Positions 54,098 to 64,000 of a stretch of 64,000 bases of DNA are shown piece after piece (position 1 is the first letter of the stretch; each line of letters starts with the position of its first letter). The DNA comes from Tillandsia leiboldiana (taxonomy: Eukaryota; Streptophyta; Magnoliopsida; Poales; Bromeliaceae). Location of the stretch: the NCBI GenBank assembly GCA_029204045.2, contig CM055063.1:30552810-30616809 (forward strand), given 5' to 3'. A program made the position numbers and the translations under genes. The notes under the pieces are model-generated. The model was not told where the DNA came from, made no database searches, and was given only the letters and a program-made list of their open reading frames with translations.

Positions 54098-55163
54098 GGC
54101 GGCGGCTGGCGTCAGTTCACCTCGGGCTCGGTTGAGGCTTCACAGAGAACTCCACAGGAAAAAGGTTTGATCAACTTGGGTCCTTCCCAAGCACCCTCCT
54201 CACCAACAACCCGAGAGAAGATGCTTCCTTGTCTTCTTTTTCTTCTCCGGCGACGGGGACTGCAGCGGTGCCGGCGCGACGCTTAGAGGAGGTGGTGGGG
54301 GCGTCGGTTTCAGAGGTGGAGGCAGAGGGGCTCGGCTAGGGTTTCCAAAACCCAAACCCTCAAATGCAGATTTATAAACATAATGCACAAAATGCCATAA
54401 ACCCCTTCAACTCTTGTTATTTAGGGCTGAGTCTCTCACAGAGTTTGAGTTTCGCAATCAGGTCCCTCTCCAAGTTTTTTCACGAATTCCAGAGCATAAA
54501 ATATAGGGCTTTTCTGCAAAATACTATAATTTTTCCTATATTTCATGCTTTTCGAGACAACCGAGTTGTCAAACTGAAAAGCGGACACCACCACGACGTC
54601 CGGCTCGATGAAATCTATGAGGTAGTGATTTTGGTTTGTCTCATTCGATCCCCTAAAAATTTAAAATCCACAAAATACTGTAGTTTATACAGTTTGGCAT
54701 GCTTTACGATGCTTTCGGCTCGTCAAACGGAAATTTGGTCAGTGCCACTGCGCTCAGAAAGGCGACGCCATTCAAATCGACTACCTGGGTCGTCAGATTC
54801 GGACTCCAGACAGTCGATCGGCTGATGTTGGCTAGCGAGGGATATAACTCAGGGAGTTACTATTCACTTCACTATTCACTTAAGTCGCAGGTCCCACTAG
54901 TTTCCTTACTAAGTTCAGGACGATTTGACCGTCGGATTAGAAATCGATCTATATAATTTTCACTCGATTCGATGAGACGGTCACACTGGAGACCTCAGAT
55001 TTTCGAGATCAAACTCGGATCGGAGAGGCGGACTTTATGCTTTGGGAACCGTGCCCTTTCCACACCGGTACACAGACCACTAAGGTTAACCTTTGTTTCC
55101 TCACACACAATCACACTGGAATTTCACTTTTTTTTAACAAACTCGAATTTCTCGAGTATTACA
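54098..55163 (-). repeat. Ty3-4 3' LTR, segment 3
   Basis: Continues after Ty3-5 and matches 63428-64000 of the 5' LTR. It ends CTCGAGTATTACA. A TATA-like TTATAAA (54369-54376) is near the expected promoter position on the minus strand. The plus-strand open frame 54364-54825 recurs at 63698 in the other LTR and is not supported as a gene. Confidence 0.85.
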
Positions 55164-55677
55164 TCACTCACATTTTATAAGAAGTTTCGTCCTCGAAACT
55201 TAAATACACCAGGAATCCCATAAATGGGGAAAGCGCCCAAACATGTCCGACTTGCACTCCCAAATGGCTTCGCGCCCCTCATGATCCGCTCATTTCTCTC
55301 TGGCACTAGGAGAGATTGCAGTTTCCCCGCCGGGCGCTGACGTTCGGCCTTTATTCGATGACCGACCCAATAGCGAGCCACGCGTTGTGCTACATCCTTT
55401 GTCAATTTAAGCCACCAACAGTCTGCTGTTGATCCGTCCTGCTGCGTAATCGCGGTTAATGATATGTCTCCCGTCTGACTCTTACCGCTCTAGGCATCGA
55501 CTGCTCCACTCGTCTTTCCGGGGTGATCATGATTGGACGAATCGTTTCCTTGAGTTGCTTGGTAGTATAGGCCTTAACTCCCCCCCCCCCCCCCCCGTCG
55601 CCTCAGCACATCTTCAAGTCCGTTCCGTGATGCATCACCACACCTCAAAATCCTCACCCGGTATCGGTAGTGCATGC
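55164..55677 (-). pseudogene. Ty3-4 chromodomain and integrase fragments joined by deletion
   Basis: On the minus strand, HRIKAERQRPAGKL (integrase zinc-region end, near 55330) is followed almost at once by chromodomain tail text, EGREAIWECKSDM, in another frame (near 55220-55280). The integrase core between them is missing. A C17 run (55580-55596) and unrecognised sequence follow until Ty3-6. Confidence 0.72.
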
Positions 55678-55682
55678 ATGGG

Positions 55683-58600
55683 TGTCACGCCCCGGCGTCG
55701 AAACTGCGACCCGGGCTCGCCAACAGATCCGCCGCCCATACGGAAACCTCGTATAGACGAAGCGTCAAACCTGCAAAAAGAATCAACTACAGTATACAGA
55801 TATCATAGCTGAAGGTAAACTACTGAAAAACTGAAGTCCAATCACTGTACAACTGAAAATAAAACAATATCCATCTCCCAAATACGATCGTATAAAAAGT
55901 CCTCTGATACAAAACTCAAAAGGGAGATATCTCCAATAAAAACGTCAGTGTACAAGCTCCCAATACAAAAATATCCTCACTACATCAGTCTCTCAAACTG
56001 TAAAATAAAGTACAACTCTATACCTCACAACAAAGGTCTCTCAACAGAGGGAAAAGAAGTAAACTAATCTACTGAAGCTCTCCTCTGAAGGGGGTACCGC
56101 TACACTCCAACGACGGGTAGGGAACTAGCTCGCGACTCCCTCAAAACTGGTCAGAAGGATCAGCAACTGGAGCACAGGAACACGAGTAGAAGTCCCTGGG
56201 AAAAAAGACACCATGACGGGTGTGAGAACTACTTCCCACAGTAGTTCTCAGTGGGTGCCGTCAACAAGCCCAACGGTCTGCCCACCAAGTCTACTAGAGG
56301 CATAAAGTAACAAATGCTGAACTGAAAGAGAAAAAGCTGGAAAATAACTCTACAGCTACTATGCCTCTATCTAGATGCTCAAGAAGTGGACCATATGATA
56401 ATATGATGCATCTACTAAAACTCAAGGTACAGTCACCCAATCTACACTGACTGCCGCATAGGGTCCAGTCAAACCTGCGCCTACCTACTGCCGTTACATC
56501 CCCCGGAGGACCGGACTTACGTAGGGCGTCCGTAGCTGCCAAAACTGGCCCAGCCAGAGGGACTGCGTCCGTAACTGCCAAAACTGGCCCAGTCAGAGGG
56601 ACGGCGTCGATAAGTCGCGATACAAAAGTAGCAAATCCACCCCGGGCGTTGCTCTCGAGGGGAGCGACCCCATCGAGGAAGAAGGTATCCGCATACTCTG
56701 TCGAGCTCAGGTGGCACTGCAGGCTATAGTCCAAAATCCACGCTCACGCTCTGAACGGAAAGACTCAGAATCCTCAATCATCTCGCACAACGGTCGGAGC
56801 ACTCTCGACGACTCAGTTGATCAGCTCACACGAACACGAGTCACTAGCCTCTCCAACAGCTCACAGCACAAACACACTGGCTGGAGATACTCCACAGCCC
56901 GGATCGACCCACAACTCAGGGCTAACAAAACTGGTCGGACAACACTCAACGACCCGGGACCACCGTCAACCCTAACGGTTCCCAACAACACAGGCCGGAA
57001 GATACTCGACGGCCCGGGACCACCGTCAACACAATGGCTCCCCCCGACAGAACATCAAACTCACAGAAGACACCAACCAGGGCCCGAAAGTTCCGGGAGA
57101 CCAACACCTACAACCCTATCAACAAGAACAGGTTCCAGGCTCGGCCCCCGTGGCTTTCGTCCCGACAAAGGAACGGCCCCTAGAACCCAAACCACTCGAA
57201 TCCTTTCGAGTGGGGATAATTACAGGAAAAAGGTGACAGTTGTTACTGAAACCCATTTTCACTCAACCCACGCAGGGCGAGGACTAAAAGTAGTTCCCTT
57301 TTTGAAAAAACTATCTTGATTTAAGGAGAAACCCATTTTTAATGATTTTAGTTCTTTTAGAAAAAAACAGTTAGAAAATAACTATTTTATACCCAAACCC
57401 CGAAGGGCTGATGCCTTTGTCCAATCAAACAAAAACAGACTTCAGCGGCCCTTCGATGCTTGGAAGAAAACATCGATAGACTAAAATCATGTGTATGTCA
57501 AAAAGGTTCTGGGTTCTAGGTCCAGTTAACATAAGCACACAACTGCCACTAACACAGTGGCGACAGCACAAACAGGGATACAAGACCTCCCGAGACTACC
57601 GTTTACCCAAACGGCTCCCGGCACAGATAAGCGACCCACTACAACTACCAGACTCCACTCTGCTCCCAAGCACGAGTGCAAATGCAACCCACACTAAAAG
57701 AAAGTCCCGACCTCTCGGCCCACTACCCGGGCGAGATAACACTATGTCCAGGAATGAAAAAACAGTGTGGATGTCTAAACATAAATAACCCTAGCCCAAG
57801 TGAGGGTTTTCTACTGGTCTGGTTACACATGCAACATATGACGGGGGTGTTAGGTCAAGTTCCAAGATAACTACAATTTAACAGATGATAGAGAGCAAGG
57901 AGGTCACAAGAACCTCAGATAATAAAAGGTATAACAATTCCTACAATCTAGCATGCTACACAAGAAAATAAACTATCATGCATAGTCCTACATCAGTAGA
58001 ATTACTGTACAGTCCATAAAACTTGGAGATAAGGCCACCCACCTCGGTTTGCTACCAATTGCTCGTAGACACTTGCAATTGGCCTCCACGCGATTACCTT
58101 GCTTCCACCGGAGTCCGCACGCAAAACGGAGCAAGCCGCCGGAGTCCGCACGCAAAACGGTGCACGGTGCCAGAGTCCGCACACAAAACGGAGTCTGCAC
58201 GCAAAACGGTGCACGCCGCCGGAGTTTGAACGCAAAACAGTGCACGGTGCCGGAGTCCACACGCAAAACGGAGTCCGCACGCAAAACGGTGCATGCCGCC
58301 GGAGTCCGCACCCAAAACGGTGCACGGTGCCGGAGTCCGCACGCAAAACGGAGTACGCACGCAAAACGGTGCATGCTGCCGGAGTCCGTACGCAAAACGG
58401 TGCACGCCGCCGGAGTCCGCACGCAAAACGGTGCACGGTGCCGGAGTCCGCACGCAAAGCGGAGTCCGAACGCAAAACGGTGCACGCCACCGGAGTCCGC
58501 ATGCAAAACGGTGCACGGTGCCGGAGTCCGCACGCAAAACGGTGCACGCCGCCGGAGTCCACAAGCAAAATGGAGCACGGCGTCGAGGTCCGCACGCAAA

Positions 58601-59733
58601 ACGGAGCAGTAAAAATACGGTCCCTAACACAGATAAGAACAAGGGGTCAATCCAATGTCCAAAAGAACGCCCCAAAACTGTGCCAAAATTACCGCAAAAA
58701 CAACGCGCGGGACCTACCTCGATTGCGTCGCCCGCCCAACCAGCCTAAAGGAACACCTCGCGCGCTCCGCGAGGTCCACGACGCACCGCCGGACCCCACG
58801 AAATTCCCTCCCTCACTCTCTCTCTCGCTCGGTTGGAGAAGAAAAGGAAGAAGAAGGAGGAGAAAAGGTGCGCGGGGGAGAAGAAAGAAGAGAAGATAGA
58901 AGGAGGAGGGGGAAGCAAGGGGGTAGACCCGGTCCACGGGCCCCCCAATGGGGGCCCGCCACCTGGCGGTCCACCGCCCTGGGGCGCGCGCACCAGGAAC
59001 AGGCGCGCGCGCCCCCGGCCACACGGCGCGCGTCCATGCGCGCCACACGGGCGCGTTACACCGCGCCCCACCCAGGCGCGGGACACCGAGCGCGTCGCAC
59101 GGACGGGCGCCCACCGCGTCCGCGCGGGCGCGAATGGGGGCCCGCCACGTGGCGGCCCCCGCGTGACCCGCGCAGGCAGGCGCGGGTTTCCCAACGCGCC
59201 AGCCTGCGCCCCCCTCGCGCAGTACGCCCGCGCTGCACCTTGGGATCCGTGCTGAACCTCAGGATCCGCGCCGCACCTCGAAAAACGCGCCGTCAACCGG
59301 ACACCGAAAAAAGTAAGTAAATAGTCCACCCCCAACGATTTCGCACGCTGAATCCAAAAACGATGTCCGTTTTCCCAAATTCTCATCCGAAAATTTGCCG
59401 AAAGCCCCCGGAAAGCCCACTTGCTCCGATTTTCGCGCCGGGTCCAATTCTGAAGTCCGTTTTGCCAAATTCCAACTCTAAAAATTTCCGAAGGCATCCG
59501 AAGAGGTGATCTTTTATCCAAACTTCGCCCTGCGTCCAAATTTGACATCCGTGTCCCGTGAAACCACTTCAAAACACTCGACGGGTCCTCCAATTTCCCA
59601 CGTGATCCCTTTTTAAGCCCGAAGTCCATCACTTGTGTCCAAATTGCGCACTAACTCCAACGAGACACCACGCAGGCCACCCAAAAGCTGCCAAGCAACC
59701 AGAAAACTCAACGCGGGGATCCGGGTCCTCACA
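55683..59733 (-). mobile_element. Ty3-6: solo LTR of 4051 bp
   Basis: TSDs ATGGG (55678-55682 and 59734-59738). The plus strand starts TGTCACGCCCCGG and ends GGTCCTCACA; the minus strand is TGTGAGGACC to CGGGGCGTGACA, the terminal style of the Ty3 LTRs here, hence the strand and family call. No PBS, PPT or pol is inside. It contains tandem repeats (58110-58610), a GC-rich part (58920-59240) and decayed repeats of about 113 bp (59320-59560). Open frames such as 56711-57319 are low-complexity and not supported. Confidence 0.8.
58110..58610 (-). repeat. Tandem repeat of about 20 and 31 bp units in Ty3-6
   Basis: Units GGAGTCCGCACGCAAAACGG, alternating with TGCACGGTGCC or TGCACGCCGCC, recur about 17 times. 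Long open frames on both strands follow the repeat. Confidence 0.9.
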
Positions 59734-59738
59734 ATGGG

Positions 59739-60010
59739 TGCCTGTGATAGCCTAACCTTGCGTTCTTCGAAGCTCTCCTGACATTTAGCCGTCCCAAAAA
59801 GCCCACCTCGCGAGGCCCAAACTCACACCTTTGGAGTTTGGCCTACACTCTCTGGTCCCTGAGAGTCTGCAAGGTCACTCGTAAACGCTCCTCGTCTGTA
59901 CGCGAGTTGATCCAAGAAGGGTCTGAAAATTCTGTTCATCAAACCCATGGACGCCGCTGGGGCGTTCAAATACCCACCCCCGAGGCAATGACACGCGAAA
60001 CGCCCTGAAA
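59739..60010 (-). pseudogene. Ty3-4 reverse transcriptase remnant
   Basis: Base-level resemblance to Ty3-5 RT (49330-49580): the segments around GGGTCTGAAAA(C/T)TC, CATGGACGCCGCTGGGGCGTT and the upstream linker align. The region with the catalytic FIDD is missing, and many changes are present. Confidence 0.68.
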
Positions 60011-61787
60011 CTCTTGGCGAAACTCGGTGGTAACCCTGAATGCAATACTACCGGACTGAACCGCCCTAAGATTTCGGACAAACGACGGCTCGACCCGCCT
60101 GGCAACCCTACCGTCCCGTCTCTCTTGATCGAAACTAACCTGAGTAAGCCTGCTCCTCGACTTGGAGTTCCCTGTTATGACGCCACCGGTTCGCAGACCA
60201 CCTCTGACGGTACTGAGCAGTCAGCAACCAAAGTCTCGCGATGCGTCGAGGTACCCCAGTCCTACCACCAAACCCAGACTGACGGCTCTTAAATGTTCAA
60301 AATAACCCGACAACAAAGGGGGAAGCCACACTAATACCCTCACAAAACTCCAGGATGTGCCAATCCAACTAGCTGGGTCACCGCCTACAAGTAATCCTCC
60401 TTTGAAAACGACGAACCCACCCGTCACCAACACGGACTACTTCCACCCGTCACCAACACAGGCCACTAGCTCGGAACATAACCACCATCCCGGATTGTCC
60501 GCTCCGACTGTCCGTTCTACCAAGGCGACGGTCAAAACTAAAGCTAGGTTTCAGCTCTAAGACCTACCACAAGGTCTACCCCACAGAGAAAGCTGAATGC
60601 AGGGCATCCTAGCCGAAAGTAACCAATGCCAGAGCGCCATGTAGTCAACAACCCCCCGCTGGCCTACACTGCTTCGCAATCAATAGTCTCGCAACCCAAA
60701 ATCCTCCTGATTATGCCTTGGTCATGGGAAGCTGGCGTCAAAAACCAAGAAATACGGTCCTACTTCCATCTTGGCACCGAAGGGGTGCGACGCTGTGGTT
60801 AACCCCTACCGCTCGGTCCCAATCTATTGCCCCTCCAAGCACCGTGCACTGAACCGAGCTGCATGTCCCTAGACCAAACGATCACATTCCCAACGAGGAG
60901 TATTCTAGGCTCTAGGTCCGCTCAACCAAAATCGAGCTCATACGAACAAGATTTGCTATCTCCGGGGGTCTCCTTTCTCAACCCAAAGGAGAACCCCAAG
61001 ACTCCATCTCGACGATTTCTACCACCATCGCAGTGTCTACAGTAAAAAGCCGAACTATGGGTAACAACCGTAGGGGAAAAATCCTCATTCCCACCCATAC
61101 CTTGTCCAAGATGCAAAAGAATCGGCCGACTATCTGCTGTAACCTAAAACCAGTAGACCTAGAAGGTATAAAATTAGACAAGAGGCTACCCAGTTACTCA
61201 CGACCGACAAAACGACCGACTCACTAACAAACACCGGCGGATTAGTCTACCACCAGTCGCCGTTACTAACGACGACCAGAACGTCGGCAGAGGAAGGGGT
61301 TCGGAAAAACAAAAGGCGGCGCAACGATCTGCTGTGTTAACAACCGCACCAAGTGCATGAACACCGTCAGCAGGCCCACCGTGTCCCATGCTGGTTGCTT
61401 AATCCATTGATTCCTAGCAACCATCAATACCCCGGTGGCAGCCGGCCTTGACCCCAGCCTCCAAAACAACACTACTACACAAGCCAAAACAACACGACTA
61501 CACAAGCACGACAACCGAGCTAAACCGGGAAACGAAACTTAACCCGTACTCACACACAACACAAGTCAGCTCTAGACTCCGCTAGCATAGCACTCAACCA
61601 ACTATCGAGAAAAGGGACCTATACTCCCCCCCCCCCCCCCCCCCCCCCCCCCGATCACTCGCGTACTACGCTTCTATGCCTTATTCATTTCATTCATTAG
61701 TAGCTAAGTGAGGTATCTTTGTGGATGTCGGGCACAAACTGTTGTGATTAAAGCAAGTCTCTGATACCATCTTAATCTGTCACGCCC
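60011..61787 (-). other. Ty3-4 decayed interior, leader and PBS
   Basis: 60011-61620 should correspond to the rest of RT, protease and gag but I recognise no domain. A C27 run (61626-61652; G27 in the element) is followed by CACTCGCG (reversed CGCGAGTG). The PBS (reverse of TGGTATCAG) lies at 61771-61779. Confidence 0.6.
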
Positions 61788-64000
61788 CGGGGGTTTCATT
61801 AAGCCGAAACAATCAACGGAAGGTATGAAATTGCGTGTATATTTTTTTTTTAAAGTCCTTCCTCCCCGGTGCGTGCCCAGACCCGCCGCATACACAGATT
61901 CACCCTGCAAACGGACAGAGTCTCCTCTGTATATGCACGGCGTCACGGCTAATACAACATCCAAACACAACAGTTTATATTTAATCACAACAGTTTCCAA
62001 GCACAAACGTATACAGGACTAAATAGTTCTCGAGGCCGATCAATTTGAAAGGATAAATCCACAGTTTTGAAAGCGATGCCCACCCGGCACCCGGATTTCT
62101 AAAACAGTTTCGGAAACCATAAATCCACAGAGTTTTTTAAACAGTGCCCACACGACACCCAGATTTTTGAAAAACGATTTTCGCAGTTCTTTTTCTCTTT
62201 CTTTTTCTTTTTCTTTTCCTTTTTGAAAACGGCCAAACAACGAAAGGAAATAAAATCCAACATCCTCATAACTAGAGAGCAATATGCCGACATCCACACC
62301 GACCCCATGAGGGTATCGAGAACCACACAATAGCCTACTAATAGCAAATGAAATGCGAAATAAAGGAGTAAATACAGTCTAGGGCCTCCATGGACCCAAA
62401 AGCTCCTGTCTCGGCCTCACCGTCGCCTAGCCCTCACCCCTGAAGGAACCTGTCACGGAGTGGGAAGTCAGCGACCGGATAATAATAAGGAAAGCAGGGA
62501 AAAAGTAGTAAATCCAACCGGAAGACTATCCGGAGCAACCACCCTCCCAAGAGGGAAATAAAACACGAACACCTACAAAACCTGACCACGTCGAGCACCT
62601 ACCCCGACGGGTCGCACCGCTCGCACCTTGGTGCCTCAAAACCCCACACCTACGGGGGCCCCCACTACGTCACCTCGTGGGTTTACACGGGTCATAGACC
62701 ACTTTTCCGGAAAAGCGCACCCTTTGCGGTGGCCAAACCACGGGTGCGCGTGCTGCAACCTCGAGCATAGTAACCAAGAATACAAAGTATAACCAAATAG
62801 CGAGAACCATAGAGACTATCAACATTAGCACAGTTAAATGCATAATTGGAAGTAGTTACAAGTGTCGGAAGTTCTACGCTAAGTCTCCAAATAAAAACCC
62901 TCCTTGAAGTCAGGCGAACGAACCACCTGAATATAGGCCGATCCCGAGCTCTCGCTAGACTACTGGGAGGCTGGTGCTGAACAGCTGGGCCCAGAATAGA
63001 ACTGTAGTCAGTAATATACTCACACATACCCATCCCGACAACACTACAGCAATACAATGCTAACATGGGATAACTTAGCCGATTTACGGAACAAGATCCA
63101 ATTCCCGCTACACGAGAGCCCACGGAACTCTAACAAAATGCCCAGTAGGTGTGAAAATACTGTCTAAAGACAGCCAACATGTCCCAACTGTATCTAGGTC
63201 CTTAATACATTTTAAAATTCCATAAAAACACTAGTTCAAATAATTGTTTCGATCCGTTCTCGAAATTCGGGAAACCAAAGACAACGCTGTAAGTTTCAGC
63301 GCGTCCGTTTCGACGAGACGAAGCTCGTGCTCACGGGCTTGGGACTGCACAAAGCCCATCTACATAGTTGGCCCATAAACTCACCTCGCCGAAAAATAAA
63401 GGAGGAAGAGAAGCCTCCCGCGGCGGCGCACGGCGGCGGCTGGCGTCAGTTCGCCTCGGGCTCGGTTGAGGCTTCACAAAGGACTCCACAGGAAAAAGGT
63501 TTGATCAACTTGGGTCCTTCCCAAGCACCCTCCTCACCAACAACCCGAGAGAAGAAGCTTCATTGTCTTCTTTTTCTTCTTCGGCGATGGGGACTGCAGC
63601 GGTGCCGGCGCGACGCTTAGAGGAGGTGGTGGGGGCGTCGGTTTCAGAGGTGGAGGCAGAGGGGCTCGGCTAGGGTTTCCAAAACCCAAACCCTCAAATG
63701 CAGATTTATAAACATAATGCACAAAATGCCATAAACCCCTTCAACTCTTGTTATTTAGGGCTGAGTCTCTCACAGAGTTTGAGTTTCGCAATCAGGTCCC
63801 TCTCCAAGAATTTTCACGAATTCCAGAGCATAAAATATAGGGCTTTTATGCAAAATACTATGATTTTTCCCATATTTCATGCTTTTCGAGACAACCGGGT
63901 TGTCAAACTGAAAAGCGGACACCACCACGACGTCCGGCTCGACGAAATCTATAAGGTAGTGATTTTGGTTTGTCTCATTCGATCCCCTAAAATTTAAAAT
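61788..64000 (-). repeat. Ty3-4 5' LTR, partial
   Basis: TGTCACGCCCCGG onward, matching the three segments of the 3' LTR in order. The donor-like CTTCAAG|GTGGGT of the 3' LTR reads CTTCAAGGAGGGT here, with the GT lost. It leaves the window before its TG start. Confidence 0.9.

Larger units (their letters stand above)
31763..64000 (-). mobile_element. Ty3-4: Ty3/gypsy element (decayed), hosts Sire-D, Ty3-5 and Ty3-6
   Basis: The 3' LTR comprises 31763-32857, 44152-44671 and 54098-55163 once the two insertions are removed. The interior is 55164-61787 with the Ty3-6 solo LTR in it. The 5' LTR starts at 61788 and leaves the window. LTR parts in common differ by roughly 2-3% by eye. Confidence 0.88.

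Noticed and set aside
54364..54825. 153-codon frame, repeated at 63698-63997
   Set aside because: Lies antisense in both LTRs of Ty3-4 and has no domain; repetition reflects the LTR.
56711..57319. 202-codon frame in Ty3-6
   Set aside because: Low-complexity text with an internal duplication of about 60 bp, no known domain, inside a solo LTR.
58002..58899. Frames of about 190-266 codons, including Cys/Arg-rich repeats
   Set aside because: They follow the 20/31-bp tandem repeat and are open in three frames.

Overview
The window looks like intergenic heterochromatin from a large seed-plant nuclear genome, most likely an angiosperm. I see no host protein gene, tRNA gene, rRNA gene or CRISPR array. 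Almost every base can be assigned to LTR retrotransposons inserted into one another. The evidence is LTR pairs with TG...CA ends, 5-bp target-site duplications (TSDs), primer binding sites (PBS) complementary to initiator methionine tRNA (TGGTATCAGAGC), purine tracts and recognisable gag/pol domains. I use working labels: Sire-A, B, C, D and S (Copia elements of Sirevirus type); Ty3-1 to Ty3-6 (chromodomain Ty3/gypsy elements and one solo LTR placed by its ends); and Cas, a Cassandra-type TRIM.

Layout. 1-10087: Sire-A (+), 5' end off the window, inserted in the integrase of Ty3-1. 10088-14391: end of Ty3-1 (+), with solo LTR Sire-S (11823-13102) inside its 3' LTR. 14392-16030: remnant of Sire-B (-), target of both Ty3-1 and Ty3-2. 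16031-28666: Ty3-2 (-), whose 5' LTR holds Sire-C (-, 21765-28129). From 28667: Ty3-3 (+), inserted in the Ty3-2 5' LTR. From 31763 to beyond the window: Ty3-4 (-), inserted in Ty3-3 gag. The Ty3-4 3' LTR holds Sire-D (+, 32858-44146), which holds Cas (38917-39492), and also Ty3-5 (-, 44672-54092). The Ty3-4 interior holds a 4-kb solo LTR, Ty3-6 (55683-59733). The deepest nest is Sire-B > Ty3-2 > Ty3-3 > Ty3-4 > Sire-D > Cas.

None of the elements seen whole encodes a complete protein set. Sire-A has an in-frame RT deletion and an RNase H frameshift. Sire-B and Sire-C have lost most or all of pol. Sire-D has nonsense codons, frameshifts and the Cas insertion. Ty3-2 lacks RT. Ty3-5, the youngest by LTR identity, keeps an 895-codon pol frame but lacks the gag C-terminus and has a frameshift in integrase. 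Ty3-4 is badly decayed.

The most interesting signals are non-coding. (1) Sirevirus LTRs carry a series of short hairpins with the same TGGATT loop and differing but complementary stems. (2) The Sirevirus env-like ORF seems to have its own promoter, built from the same TCCGGA repeats as U3, and a 384-nt 5'UTR intron; similarity between two elements collapses at the splice acceptor. (3) A 130-bp block between pol and the env-like gene is nearly invariant in three Sireviruses. (4) Ty3 LTRs share a hairpin with compensatory base changes. (5) Ty3 leaders carry matched splice signals that would remove the structured leader, PBS and upstream AUGs before gag. All identities and counts here were made by eye.
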